Notes under the pieces: model-generated
What the model was told of the DNA's origin: nothing
The model's database searches: none
The model's input: the letters and a program-made list of their open reading frames with translations, nothing else
Shown here: positions 25,413-35,184 of the stretch, piece after piece
How positions within the stretch are numbered: position 1 is the stretch's first letter
Layout of the letters: every line of letters starts with the position of its first letter
Program-made: the position numbers and the translations under genes
Origin: Clostridiales bacterium
Lineage (GTDB): Bacteria > Bacillota > Clostridia > Peptostreptococcales > Anaerovoracaceae
Length of the DNA stretch: 50,595 nt
Direction: 5' to 3'
Assembly (NCBI GenBank): GCA_022773945.1
Contig: JALFNS010000001.1
Span: 1-50,595, forward strand

Positions 25413-26915
25413 TTAATAGGCATATCTCGTATATTTCTTCCCCTCATACTTGAACTTCATTCGTATTTTCTTATCATCTATTCCCGGCCAGGTGGCGCTA
25501 CCGCGGATCTTGTACACGATGTCCTTCGACTTGCCCGGTTTTATCTTGATGTACTTCTTGCCGCCGTATAGCTTAAGATTTCTGTCGTAGCATTTGTAGT
25601 CGAAGTCAATAAGCTTGGAGCCGCTGGAATATACATAGAGAGGGGCCTGCCCCTTGTTCTTAACCCATACGTAGACTTTGCCGGAGCGGGTTCTGTAGTC
25701 ATAGAACTCCGCCTCATATGACGGCTTATGGTGCGGAACAACCAGCTTAGAAGTATAGGTTTTGCCTCTGTAGGTCGCGTAGATTTTGCAGGTGCCGTAT
25801 TTCTTCGCCTTCACCTTACCGGAGGAAGATACAGTCGCAACTTTCTTGTTACTGCTCTTCCACTTTATCGTGCCTTTGGCGTCGCTCCGCTTCACGCTCT
25901 TGGTCTTGCCCTTGTACATGTCGATCTTCGTAGAGATTATCGGGCTGGCGTAGACATTGTAGTACTTTGACAGAGTTCCGGAATATGCATCCTTGAATTT
26001 TACCGTCACCTTGTACTTGCCCGCTTTGACGCCGTCACCGCTGTATGTTATGTCGTAATATTTTTCAGGGAGTTTGTGCTTGGAACTGATTCCATATTTA
26101 AGATTTACCGGATCTCCCCATTCGTCTTCTTCCCAGCTTTCAACACTATAGTAGCATATATACACCGTCGCTTTCGGTTTGTGTGTTTCTCCGTTAGCCG
26201 TGAAGCTGGTGCCGCTCAAAGATACTACAGCTCTAAAGTAACCATCACATGTCGGATCACCATAATCACAGTAACCCTCGCAATTTCCGAAGAATTTATC
26301 GTCTTCCTCGCTCTCTCCTCCCTGATATACTGCGTCACAGTTTGAACATTTAGGAGTCCATACAGATCCATCCCATCCATCGACATAAGCAACATAATGG
26401 TGACCGGTCATCGATGTGTATTTAGTTTCTGTCTTTCCGCAAACCTGACAAGCTCTGCGTATATCTCCTCCCCAACAATTAATATCTTCCATAGAGTAAT
26501 CTGAATTTGCCGGATACCACTCACCCCAGTCGTGAGTCTCCATGGAATAATGCATGCGTCCTTCATCGACTATGCCCTGAAGTCTGCTGTCCTTAACGCT
26601 GACAGACTTCCACTGCTCTTCACTTCCTTTATAAAAGGCATAATATGCCGAAGTGTTCGCGATGGAGCCGGCGCCGATTCCCGTGATTCCTTCTCCTATA
26701 ACTACTTCCTTGATTTCGCTGCCGGAATCGCTCCATGGTGCAGGGTCGGAGGAATCGTATTCAGCCACTTCTCCGCTACCCTCCAGGTAGAGTGTCTCTC
26801 CCTCCACTCTCCATGTTACACTATTCTCTGCCGGCTCCTCCTCCGCCATTACCGATGCCGGTATCAGAGTAACCGCCATCATCAAAGTCATAATACACGC
26901 AAAGATTTTTCTCAT
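25413..26915 (-). CDS. Secreted protein with bacterial Ig-like (Big2) domain
   Basis: A 500-aa exported protein with a signal peptide (MRKIFACIMTLMMAVTLIPASVMA, cleavage after VMA). A leucine-rich/BspA-like short segment follows (VVIGEGITGIGAGSIANTSAYYAFYKGSEEQWKSVSV), then a Cys/Trp-rich part with CxxC pairs (CQVCGKTE, CSNCDAVY), a beta-sandwich part, and a Big2 domain near residues 325-400 (GTIKWKSSNKKVATVSSSGKVKAKKYGTCKI). The C-terminus is a Lys/Tyr-rich beta domain. No sortase signal or membrane anchor is visible. The start overlaps the stop of the MerR-type gene by four bases, which is unusual for a surface protein and suggests direct co-regulation. Confidence 0.8.
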   Translation of the reverse strand: MRKIFACIMTLMMAVTLIPASVMAEEEPAENSVTWRVEGETLYLEGSGEVAEYDSSDPAPWSDSGSEIKEVVIGEGITGIGAGSIANTSAYYAFYKGSEEQWKSVSVKDSRLQGIVDEGRMHYSMETHDWGEWYPANSDYSMEDINCWGGDIRRACQVCGKTETKYTSMTGHHYVAYVDGWDGSVWTPKCSNCDAVYQGGESEEDDKFFGNCEGYCDYGDPTCDGYFRAVVSLSGTSFTANGETHKPKATVYICYYSVESWEEDEWGDPVNLKYGISSKHKLPEKYYDITYSGDGVKAGKYKVTVKFKDAYSGTLSKYYNVYASPIISTKIDMYKGKTKSVKRSDAKGTIKWKSSNKKVATVSSSGKVKAKKYGTCKIYATYRGKTYTSKLVVPHHKPSYEAEFYDYRTRSGKVYVWVKNKGQAPLYVYSSGSKLIDFDYKCYDRNLKLYGGKKYIKIKPGKSKDIVYKIRGSATWPGIDDKKIRMKFKYEGKKYTRYAY

Positions 26916-27322
26916 ACTGTCTCCTCCTCATTCCTCAAAACTTCCGAAATCAGCCGGTACCGCAGATTGCCGTCCAGTTCTCCCAGGCCCTCCATTATTA
27001 TTATCATCTCCGTCACCGAAATCTGCCGGTCCTGCTCGTTGCGGGCGAGCCGCAGCCGCGTCAGATGCTGACGAAGCTTCTCAACCTTGACCTGCACCTC
27101 TTCGCCGAGTATCTCGCCGATGCATTCCACCGGTATCCCGGCGCGCCGGTAAATCATCAGCTCTTCCAGCCTTCTGACCGCGCTTTCGTCATACAGCCAT
27201 TCGCGGCGGCCCGTCGCCTTCTTCTCCGTGGGCTGCAAAATCCCCTTCCTGTCATAATATCTGAGGGCGCTTTCAGTCACGCCCGTCATTTCGGCCAGCT
27301 CTTTAATGGTTTTGTACGCCAT
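26912..27322 (-). CDS. MerR family transcriptional regulator
   Basis: A 136-aa regulator with the MerR winged helix at the N-terminus (TIKELAEMTGVTESALRYYDRKGILQPTE), a dimerisation helix and a short C-terminal region without the Cys pattern of metal sensors. The first gene of a two-gene unit with the secreted Ig-like protein (ATGA overlap). It may control that unit; the effector is unknown. Confidence 0.85.
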   Translation of the reverse strand: MAYKTIKELAEMTGVTESALRYYDRKGILQPTEKKATGRREWLYDESAVRRLEELMIYRRAGIPVECIGEILGEEVQVKVEKLRQHLTRLRLARNEQDRQISVTEMIIIMEGLGELDGNLRYRLISEVLRNEEETV

Positions 27323-27423
27323 GGTCCACCTCTTTCCTTACTATACATCTCGCTCTTACGACGAGGTCAATTGGTTTCTGTAAGAGGCTTTGTAAATGGC
27401 GCGAGGTTGGATTGTCGAAGGCA

Positions 27424-27497
27424 TAAAAAAATAGCCGCATGTACGGCTAAAACAGTTTCGTGGATTTTTGCGTCTTCATCCTGCAAAAATCCACGAA
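27424..27497 (-). terminator. Two hairpins ending the phosphate transporter operon
   Basis: On the minus strand, after the pit stop codon, a perfect 15-bp inverted repeat (TTCGTGGATTTTTGC at 27457-27471 with its complement at 27483-27497) is followed by TAGCCG-CATGTA-CGGCTA (27432-27449) and seven U. The second hairpin is a classic terminator. Confidence 0.85.
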
Positions 27498-27517
27498 TCG
27501 AAAAATCCCTCACTAAC

Positions 27518-28513
27518 TCAGGCGAAGAACTGCTCCACAACGAGGACGACCAGGCCGCCCAGTGCCATGGTTACAGGCAGGGTCACGATCCAGGCTGTGA
27601 AGATGTTTCCTGCCACGCCCCACTTGACTGCGGATTTGCGGCGGGCTGTACCTGTTCCCATTATTGAAGTGGTGATTACCTGAGTTGTGCTGACCGGTGC
27701 TCCCAGGAAGGTCATGAGCTCTATTACCAGAGCCGATGAGGTCTGTGCCACGAAGCCTGAAGCCGGCTGAATCTTGGTCACGCCGCTTCCCATGGTTTTC
27801 ATTACCTTCCAGCCGCCCAGGGAAGTTCCCAGAGCCATCACGCATGCGCAGGTGAGCTTTACCCAGAACGGCACGCCGTGGTCGGCGGAAATAAGGCCGC
27901 CGGTTACGAGAGCCAGAGTTATGATTCCCATCGTCTTCTGGGCGTCGTTGTTACCGTGGCTGAAGGCCACTATCGCCGAGGAGACGACCTGAAGCTTCAG
28001 GAACACCTTGTTAACTCTGGTCTGAGACCACTTCACGAAGAGCTTGTATATGAGCTTCATTCCCATGAATCCGATGAACAGACCGAGCACAGGGGAAGTG
28101 AAGAGAGGTATTACCACCTTGCTCATAACTCCGCTCCAGATAATGTGCTCTCCCGACATGGTGTAGACCATTACCGCTCCCACGAGACTTCCGATAAGCG
28201 CGTGGGATGAACTGCTCGGAATGCCCTTCCACCAGGTGAAAAGATTCCATATTATAGCCCCGATAAGTGCGGAGAGTATAACGTACTGCTCCAGCTCAAC
28301 GTCCACCAGTCCCTTGGATATTGTAGATGCAACCTTCTCACTTGCCATGGCTCCCAGAAGGTTCATGGCGGCCGCCAGAGCTATGGCTCTGCCGGGCGTG
28401 AGGGCATTGGTGTACACGGCGGTTGCTATGGCATTGGCCGTATCGTGGAAACCGTTGATGAACTCGAAGAGGAGGGCGAAGCCTATAACGAAAATCAGAA
28501 CTGTACTAAGCAT
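27518..28513 (-). CDS. pit: Low-affinity inorganic phosphate transporter
   Basis: A 331-aa PiT-family permease. The signature GFHDTANAIATAVYTNAL is at the N-terminus and repeated in the second half as SHGNNDAQKTMGIITLAL, as expected for the duplicated fold; about ten membrane helices are present. It imports metal-phosphate with protons or sodium. Its start overlaps the end of the DUF47 gene by eight bases, and the response regulator lies upstream, so phosphate control is likely. Confidence 0.93.
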   Translation of the reverse strand: MLSTVLIFVIGFALLFEFINGFHDTANAIATAVYTNALTPGRAIALAAAMNLLGAMASEKVASTISKGLVDVELEQYVILSALIGAIIWNLFTWWKGIPSSSSHALIGSLVGAVMVYTMSGEHIIWSGVMSKVVIPLFTSPVLGLFIGFMGMKLIYKLFVKWSQTRVNKVFLKLQVVSSAIVAFSHGNNDAQKTMGIITLALVTGGLISADHGVPFWVKLTCACVMALGTSLGGWKVMKTMGSGVTKIQPASGFVAQTSSALVIELMTFLGAPVSTTQVITTSIMGTGTARRKSAVKWGVAGNIFTAWIVTLPVTMALGGLVVLVVEQFFA

Positions 28514-29129
28514 TTTTCACCATCACTCCTCTGACTGTATCTGCCAGATGCTCGCAGGCATCCAGCGTCTCCTCAAGATTCTCGTAGAGATCCTTCCACT
28601 TGATAACTTCGATAGGATTCTCCTCTTCCTTGAAGAGTTTGCCGATGGCGCGTCTGTATACGGCGTCTCCCAGATTCTCCAGACGGTTGATTTCTATAAC
28701 TGCGGTCTGAGCCGAATCATCCTTGCTGCCGTTCGGCAGGGCATCGAAGAGAATCTTAACTTCCTTTGTGGCATCCACGATGAGGTTTCCCATCTCCACA
28801 GCATCATTTCTCATTGCGTCCACGCCGTATATCTGGAATTTGCTGGTCGTGTCCTCCATGTAGTCCGCCAGATCGTCCATCTGATTTACGATAGTGAATA
28901 TATCCTCCCTGTCAAAAGGAGTCACGAAGGAGGCGTTGAGCACCTCGAGAATCTTGTGGGACTTGACGTCGCACTCGGATTCGGTGATCTTCATGTCGGC
29001 GATGGCTCTCTCTACATTGTGATAGTTATTGATTATTTTGCCGAAATCCTGGCCCATCTTGTCGAGAATATTCGCAAAATCCTTAAACATAGTGAAGAAC
29101 GTATCTTCCTTCTTTTTACCAAATGCCAT
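28506..29129 (-). CDS. DUF47 family PhoU-like phosphate transport regulator
   Basis: A 207-aa all-helical protein of the DUF47 (PhoU-like) family: MAFGKKKEDTFFTMFKDFANIL at the start, the metal-binding ESECDVKSHKILEVLN and the second EINRLENLGDAVYRRAI motif. Such proteins are encoded beside pit genes and modulate the transporter. It is coupled to pit by an eight-base overlap and lies 16 bases after the response regulator gene. Confidence 0.92.
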   Translation of the reverse strand: MAFGKKKEDTFFTMFKDFANILDKMGQDFGKIINNYHNVERAIADMKITESECDVKSHKILEVLNASFVTPFDREDIFTIVNQMDDLADYMEDTTSKFQIYGVDAMRNDAVEMGNLIVDATKEVKILFDALPNGSKDDSAQTAVIEINRLENLGDAVYRRAIGKLFKEEENPIEVIKWKDLYENLEETLDACEHLADTVRGVMVKNA

Positions 29130-29145
29130 AAACGCTTCCTTTCTT

Positions 29146-29856
29146 CTACTCGAACTTGTATCCTATTCCTCTTATTGTCTTAATATGCTTACCACAGGCG
29201 CCCAGCTTGGTGCGCAGGGTTCCCATGTGAACATCAACCGTCCTCGTCTCTCCCATGAAATCCACTCCCCATACATCGGACAGAAGCTCATCTCTGGAGA
29301 AAACCTTCCCCGGGTGGAGCAGCAACATGTGAAGTATCTCGAATTCCTTGAGTGTCAGCTGAACCTGTTTCCCTTCTGCGGAAACCTGATGTTTCCCTAT
29401 GTCCATCTCTATTCCTCCGCCGCTTATAATCTCCTCAGGTTCACGCTCGCTCTCTCCCGAGCGCCTGAGCACAGCCCTGACTCTGGCCACCATCTCCATC
29501 ATGCCGTAAGGCTTGGCCAGATAATCATCCGCCCCCAGATCCAGACCGTTGACCTTGTCGAATTCTGTCCCCTTGGCGCTGGCCATTATAATAGGAATGC
29601 CGCATGTCTTCTCATCATCACGCAGCCTGCGCAGAATAGACAGGCCGTCCTCTCCCGGCAGCATTATGTCCAGAAGTATGAGCTCGGGCATCTCCTCGCG
29701 GGCTGCGGTTCGCCGCTCGAGCTCCTCGAAGAGCCCCTCGCCGTCGTCGAATCCGTCTGCCTCGAAACCGGAAGCCTTGAGGGTGTATATTACCAGCTCC
29801 CTTATGGAAGCATCGTCTTCAACACAAAAAATCATGTCTTTTCTCCCTTTGTACAC
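29146..29856 (-). CDS. OmpR/PhoB-type response regulator
   Basis: A 236-aa two-component regulator. The receiver domain has the acidic pair EDD near the start, the phospho-acceptor aspartate in LILLDIMLPGEDG, and the switch lysine in DDYLAKPYG. The C-terminal winged helix (VQLTLKEFEILHMLLLHPGKVFSRDELLSDVWG) is of the OmpR/PhoB type. It heads an operon with the DUF47 and pit genes; the cognate histidine kinase gene is just upstream but separated by a terminator. A phosphate-starvation role is inferred from the neighbours. Confidence 0.9.
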   Translation of the reverse strand: MYKGRKDMIFCVEDDASIRELVIYTLKASGFEADGFDDGEGLFEELERRTAAREEMPELILLDIMLPGEDGLSILRRLRDDEKTCGIPIIMASAKGTEFDKVNGLDLGADDYLAKPYGMMEMVARVRAVLRRSGESEREPEEIISGGGIEMDIGKHQVSAEGKQVQLTLKEFEILHMLLLHPGKVFSRDELLSDVWGVDFMGETRTVDVHMGTLRTKLGACGKHIKTIRGIGYKFE

Positions 29857-29884
29857 TACCCTCTATGATAACGCAAAAACATTG

Positions 29885-29922
29885 AAAAATCACCCTTGAA
29901 ATAATTTTCAAAGGTGATTTTA
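29885..29922 (-). terminator. Hairpin between kinase and response regulator genes
   Basis: AAAATCACC and GGTGATTTT, with further pairing of CTTGAAA and TTTCAAA inside, form a long A/T-closed stem. On the minus strand it follows the kinase stop codon by about 24 bases and ends in UUUUUC. Confidence 0.75.
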
Positions 29923-29945
29923 CTTAGATTTTACATTTCTCCCGT

Positions 29946-31250
29946 TTACTTACGGGGAAGCTTGACGGTTATCACTGTTCCTATTCCCGGTGTGCTTGTT
30001 ATATCGATTTCACCCTTCAGGAAGGAAGCCGCATTCTTGACTATGGACAGGCCGAGTCCCGTTCCGCCTGTGGCTTTTGAGTGGCTCTTGTCCACTCTGT
30101 AGAATCTCTCGAATATCCTGTCGATGTGTTCCTGCTCGATTCCTATGCCTGTGTCGCTGACGGTAATCGTCACATATTCCGGCTCTCCCGCCAGACCCAG
30201 GGTAACGCTTCCCCCTGCCTTGTTGTACTTTATTCCGTTGTCGCAGAGATTGTACATTATCTCACGCACAAGCTGGTATACACTCTCAATCTCCAGGTAT
30301 TCCATACCTGTCTTCTCCACCTTCAGGCTCACCTGCCTGCCGGCAGCGATTTCTCTGAGAGATGCTTCCACTTCGTCGGCAACGGCGGCCACATTGAAGG
30401 TCTCTCTCGGCAAAGGCTCTTTCTCATCCAGCTTGGAAAGACTGATAATATCGTTCACCAGATTGAGAAGATTTGTCGACTCTCTCCTTATTCGTCCCGC
30501 GAACTCCGGCACATCTTCAGCCTTCACTGCCCCGGCCTCCAGAAGCTCCGCGCTTCCCATTATGGACTGAAGAGGTGTCTTCAGCTCGTGGGAAACATTG
30601 GCGGTGAATTCCTTTCTCATCCGCTCTCCCGTGTGCTTCTCCGAGTGCTCTATCATAGGCCCCAGCTCGCGGAATATGCCTTCATCGTCCGTATCGTCGA
30701 AGCTTATCTCATTGATATTCTTAACTATCTTAACCGCAGCACGTCTGGCCATGAGAGCCGCACCGATAACCGCTATAACGAGCACCACGCACATAGGCTG
30801 AAGCATTACCAGTATGTATGACACTATAGTCAGGTGCGTTGCCGCCACTCTGATAATCGTGCCGTCGCTGAGCTTTTTGGCTATGTAGTCCGTCTTCTCG
30901 GTCAGGGTCTTGGAGAATCTGGTGGACTTGCCTTCTCCCGTCTCCATGGCTTCCCTTACCTCTTCTCTGTCAGCGTGATTTTCCAGCTTGGCAGGATCGG
31001 CGAAGGTGTCCTCGAGAACCTTACCCTTCCCGTCAATAAGTGTGTATCTGTAGTCTCCTGTATCCACGTCATCCAGATAGGACCATCCCTCCTGATCCAC
31101 GGCCTTTGCGACTACACCGAACTGGTTGTTGAGAGCCGCCTTCTGCTCGTTGACGAAGTAGCCGTACATGCAGGCCAGTATTATGGCGAAACTGGCCACT
31201 AGAACTATCAGGGTAACGGATAATATTGATGTGAAAATTTTCCTGGTCAT
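29946..31250 (-). CDS. PhoR-like membrane sensor histidine kinase
   Basis: A 434-aa kinase with two membrane helices (residues about 9-32 and 145-167) enclosing an extracellular sensor region, a short HAMP-like linker, a HisKA domain with the phospho-acceptor in NVSHELKTPLQSIMG and a HATPase domain with N box (YNLCDNGIKYNKAGG), G1 (VSDTGIGIEQEH) and G2 (ATGGTGLGLSIVKNA). It lies upstream of a PhoB-like regulator and a Pit transporter, which suggests a phosphate sensor role. Its gene ends in its own terminator, so kinase and regulator may be uncoupled. Confidence 0.9.
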   Translation of the reverse strand: MTRKIFTSILSVTLIVLVASFAIILACMYGYFVNEQKAALNNQFGVVAKAVDQEGWSYLDDVDTGDYRYTLIDGKGKVLEDTFADPAKLENHADREEVREAMETGEGKSTRFSKTLTEKTDYIAKKLSDGTIIRVAATHLTIVSYILVMLQPMCVVLVIAVIGAALMARRAAVKIVKNINEISFDDTDDEGIFRELGPMIEHSEKHTGERMRKEFTANVSHELKTPLQSIMGSAELLEAGAVKAEDVPEFAGRIRRESTNLLNLVNDIISLSKLDEKEPLPRETFNVAAVADEVEASLREIAAGRQVSLKVEKTGMEYLEIESVYQLVREIMYNLCDNGIKYNKAGGSVTLGLAGEPEYVTITVSDTGIGIEQEHIDRIFERFYRVDKSHSKATGGTGLGLSIVKNAASFLKGEIDITSTPGIGTVITVKLPRK

Positions 31251-31320
31251 AGCTCTGTCTCCTTATACAGACATTATATGACCTGCCGGCCGGTTTTTAT
31301 ATCAAGTTAATGTAAAATTT

Positions 31321-34300
31321 TTATTTCCCGGCAACTGATGTTCTGTAAACGAAGCTTACTGAGCTGTCAGTACCCTCGGCCTTGTCGGAGAATATGCTGT
31401 AGCTGTCGCCGCTGTCGAGGATATTCTGCATGCTGTCCGTCAGGCCTTTGAGGTCGTTTTCGTAGAGGTCTTTGATCTTCTCGATCGCCTGACTGTAGAA
31501 CTGCTGCATCCCTCTGTTCAGCCTGTACGCTCCCGCATCCAGTTCTCCCACACCTTCGAGGAGGCTTCCGGAGCCCTCATCCATTGACTCCATGGCCGTT
31601 GCCAGCTGCGCGGCTCCCGCATTCAGGCTCTCCGCTCCGCCTGCCAGGGTTTCGCCTTCAGCGGCCGTTCCGCCTATACTCTCCGTCAGGGAGTTCATTC
31701 CTGCTGTCAGAGCTCCCGCTCCGCCGACGAGAGTCTCACTGCTCTGCGAATCCGCAGATCCCACAGCTTCCTGAAGGGCATCTATTCCGCCGCTCACCTG
31801 CTGCGCTCCCGCCTCTATGGTGCCGACACTCTTCAGCAGTTCGGCCTGCTGCGCCTTCTGTGCCGCAGCCTGCTCCTGCAGGGCGCTCGCCAGCTTATTG
31901 TAGCCTTCCTCACTGAGATCTCCCGATTCCTTCAGTTCCTCTAGCAAATCCATAAGCCCCGCATCCGCGGAAGCGGACTCCATGGCGCTTTTGAGCTGTG
32001 AGATTCCGCCGGCTACTGAATCCGCGCCCTGACTCAGAGTCTCCAGATTGGATGACACGCTCTTCGCGCCGGCATAGAGCCTGCTGCTTCCCGCCGAAAG
32101 CTCCTCGGCGGCAGGAACCAGCTTGCTGTTTATCTTCTGAGTGAGGGCTTCCGTCCCGGCAGCCAGAGCCCTGCTGCCTTCAGCCGCCTGAGCTGCTCCG
32201 TCCTTCATTGTGCCCGAGCCCTCCTCGAGAGCTTCAAGTCCGTTGTAGAGCCGGTCCGTTCCGCTCATAAGCTGTTTTGCCGCGCTGTCCATGGCGCCGA
32301 TCTGTCCGTCGAGATCCAGGCTTCCCAGGTCGCCTGCGTCAAGATCCTTGAGCAGGTCGCCGGTAACAACTGTCATAATGTCCTCCACATCAAACTTGCG
32401 GGCAGTTCCCGTTATCTCCACCCTGTCACTTATTCCGGCGGCCTCTGCAATTTCCGGAGCCATCCCGGTCAGACCGGGAGCCGCTGCAGCGACCACAATG
32501 CGGCGGTCGCCGTCATCGATGACTTTGCCGCTCGAAACCTTCACGTTCTTCATTGTGCTGTCATCCAGAAGCATTGCCGACATGGCCACGAAGGGCGCAT
32601 CCTCTGTGCAGCTGTAGTCGATGCTTATCTTCACCTTGCCAGATTTGCCCTGAAGGTCCGCTCCCGATATCTCCTCACCGTCAAGGTAATATCTGATATC
32701 CATGGTCACGGGCACTTCCCTGTCCGTGGTCCCCTGATAGTATATGTCCTCACCGGCGGCGTTCCATACAAGCCTGTTCCCGTCGCGGGTGAACTTCTCA
32801 TCGCCCTTTGTGTTCTCTATATTCTTCAGGGAGGTCACATCCTCCAGCTTCCCGGCACCGTCACTGTTAACCAGCCGGTCCGACACTATGACGTCCTGCT
32901 GCTCTCCTGCGGCATCCGTCACAACATACACGGTCTCATCCTTCTCGGGAACCGTCGCTCCGTGAACGCTGACCGTTCCCGCTCCCATGGATACTGCCAT
33001 GAGTCCTGCAGTAATCACGGCAGTCACCTGCCTGTTTCTTTTTTTCATTTTTCCTTGTCCCCCGTTTCTGTCAAATATCATGAGCATGGACGGCAGTATG
33101 AACATTACCACCAGCATGCTGACTATAGCTCCTCTGGCCATGAGGCTGCAGAGAGAACTTATAATATCTATGTCCGAGTAGATTCCCACGCCGAAGGTGG
33201 CCGCGAAGAATCCCAGCGCGCTCACCGCTACCGACGGCATAGTCGCACTGTGAGCTATACGCACGGCAGCCTCTCTGTCTCTGCCCGATGCGCGTTCTCG
33301 CCTGTAGCGCACCGTCATCAGTATGGCGTAGTCCACCGTGGCTCCCAGCTGAATCGTGCTTATGCATATGGATGCTATAAACGGCAGCACGGTGCCCGTA
33401 TAATACGGAATTCCCATATTGATGAATATGGCCAGCTCTATTACCGCCACGAGTATTACCGGCAGCCCCGGCGACCTGAGCACCAGTCCTATTATTATAA
33501 ATATAGCCAGAATTGAAATCAGGCTTACGACCTTGAAATCCCTGTCCGTTATGTCTATGAGGTCCTTGGTGCACGGAGCCTCTCCTATGAGCATTCCGCC
33601 GGAATCGTATTTGTCCACAATCTCGTTGATGGCATCTATCTGTCCGTTCACCTTGTCCGATGCCACCTTGTACTCCGAATTTATGAGGATGAGCTGATAG
33701 TCGTCGCTCTTCAGCGTGCTCTCAAGGCCGGTCGGCAGAATCTCGTCAGGCACTGCAGGTCCCAGCGCGCTCTCCATTCCCAGAGTGAACTTGACTCCGT
33801 CCACCTCGTCGATTTCCTTCATCATCGCAGCGACTTCCTTCTTGTCCATCTGCGAGTCCACCAGAAGCATGTGGGTTGTGTTCATATCGAATTCATCCCC
33901 CAGCTTCTCGTTGGCCACCGCGAAAGGCAGGCTCTGAGGAACGCTCCTGTCCAGATTGTAGTACACGTCCGCCTTCTGGTACCCGATAAAGGACGGCACG
34001 AGCAATATCACGAAGAGCAGTGCGAAGGCCTTGTGATGCCTTGTAACGAAGGATGAAACCCTGTCGAAACGCGGCATTATCTCAGTGTGCCTTGTCTTCT
34101 CAATAAGCCTGTCGAAGGTGAGAAGAAGTGAAGGAAGTATGGTGACGCTCCCGATAACTCCCAGCAGCACGCCCTTGGCCATCACTATACCAAGGTCCAT
34201 TCCCAGAGTGAATGTCATGAAGCAGAGCGCCAGAAATCCGGCTATAGTCGTTATAGAGCTTCCGGCTACAGAGGAGAGGGTCTTGGCTACGGCCTTTGCC

Positions 34301-35097
34301 ATGGCTTCATTGTTGTCCTCCGGGCTTTTGTGCCGTTCCTCGCAGTAGCTGTGCCACAGGAATATGGAGTAGTCCATGGTGACGCCCAGCTGAAGCACTG
34401 CGCTGAGGGCTTTGGTTATGTACGATATTTCGCCCGTGAATACGTTGGAGCCCAGGTTGTAGAGTATTGCCATGCCGATGCCCGCCAGGAATATGAACGG
34501 CACCGCCCACGAGTCCATGAAGATGGACAGTACGATACATGCCAGAAGCACCGCCAGTCCCACGTATATCGGCTCCTCCGCTTCAGCCAGCTCCTTAAGA
34601 TCCTCAACGAAGGCCGTCATGCCGCTGACGAAGCACTGTTTCCCTCCAATGGACCGGATCTCCGACACCGCCTGCAGACTCTCGTCCTCGGATACACCCG
34701 TGTCGAAGAACACCGCCATTAGAGTGGTGTCGCCGCTGTTGAAGCCGTCCACTATACTGTCAGGTAAAATCTCATAAGGCACGGACACGTCCATGATGCT
34801 GTCATACCAGATGACACTGTCGACATGATCCACATCCTCGATGCGCGACTTGACCTTTGCCACGTCCTTCTTCTCCATGTCTTCAATCATCACCATGGAG
34901 AAGCCGCCCTTGCCGAAATCCTCCTGCAGTATCTCCTGGCCCTTCATAGTCTCTATGCTGTCGGGCAGGTAACTGAGAACGTCGTAGTTTATCCTCGTTG
35001 CCATGATTCCCATGATGGATGGGATAAGGAGAATCACTGCCACAGCCAGTATCAGTTTCCGTTTTTTTGTAACCGCTTTACCGAATTTCAAAAGCAT
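31321..35097 (-). CDS. MMPL/RND transporter fused to a YhgE/Pip-like heptad-repeat domain
   Basis: About 1258 aa. Residues 1 to about 680 form a complete MMPL-type RND pump with two six-helix bundles and two extracytoplasmic domains (TMDYSIFLWH and TVDYAILMTVRY are the equivalent helix-4 motifs). After the last helix comes a short basic linker and then, at 33048, an in-frame Met followed by what reads as a signal peptide (KKRNRQVTAVITAGLMAVSMGAG). The remainder is an extracellular domain with a long region of heptad-like repeats rich in AAEGSRALAAGTEAL-type units, as in YhgE/Pip proteins. The start at 35097 begins at MLLKFGKAVTKKRK; the ribosome site is weak and the frame is open 38 codons upstream. 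Confidence 0.85.
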   Translation of the reverse strand: MLLKFGKAVTKKRKLILAVAVILLIPSIMGIMATRINYDVLSYLPDSIETMKGQEILQEDFGKGGFSMVMIEDMEKKDVAKVKSRIEDVDHVDSVIWYDSIMDVSVPYEILPDSIVDGFNSGDTTLMAVFFDTGVSEDESLQAVSEIRSIGGKQCFVSGMTAFVEDLKELAEAEEPIYVGLAVLLACIVLSIFMDSWAVPFIFLAGIGMAILYNLGSNVFTGEISYITKALSAVLQLGVTMDYSIFLWHSYCEERHKSPEDNNEAMAKAVAKTLSSVAGSSITTIAGFLALCFMTFTLGMDLGIVMAKGVLLGVIGSVTILPSLLLTFDRLIEKTRHTEIMPRFDRVSSFVTRHHKAFALLFVILLVPSFIGYQKADVYYNLDRSVPQSLPFAVANEKLGDEFDMNTTHMLLVDSQMDKKEVAAMMKEIDEVDGVKFTLGMESALGPAVPDEILPTGLESTLKSDDYQLILINSEYKVASDKVNGQIDAINEIVDKYDSGGMLIGEAPCTKDLIDITDRDFKVVSLISILAIFIIIGLVLRSPGLPVILVAVIELAIFINMGIPYYTGTVLPFIASICISTIQLGATVDYAILMTVRYRRERASGRDREAAVRIAHSATMPSVAVSALGFFAATFGVGIYSDIDIISSLCSLMARGAIVSMLVVMFILPSMLMIFDRNGGQGKMKKRNRQVTAVITAGLMAVSMGAGTVSVHGATVPEKDETVYVVTDAAGEQQDVIVSDRLVNSDGAGKLEDVTSLKNIENTKGDEKFTRDGNRLVWNAAGEDIYYQGTTDREVPVTMDIRYYLDGEEISGADLQGKSGKVKISIDYSCTEDAPFVAMSAMLLDDSTMKNVKVSSGKVIDDGDRRIVVAAAAPGLTGMAPEIAEAAGISDRVEITGTARKFDVEDIMTVVTGDLLKDLDAGDLGSLDLDGQIGAMDSAAKQLMSGTDRLYNGLEALEEGSGTMKDGAAQAAEGSRALAAGTEALTQKINSKLVPAAEELSAGSSRLYAGAKSVSSNLETLSQGADSVAGGISQLKSAMESASADAGLMDLLEELKESGDLSEEGYNKLASALQEQAAAQKAQQAELLKSVGTIEAGAQQVSGGIDALQEAVGSADSQSSETLVGGAGALTAGMNSLTESIGGTAAEGETLAGGAESLNAGAAQLATAMESMDEGSGSLLEGVGELDAGAYRLNRGMQQFYSQAIEKIKDLYENDLKGLTDSMQNILDSGDSYSIFSDKAEGTDSSVSFVYRTSVAGK

Positions 35098-35184
35098 AAA
35101 ATATAGTTTGTTCCGCCTTTCCGTAAAATTTCTCCACCATAATGATATGCGCCTTTTCAGGCTCCTGCCATGGACAATAAAAGA

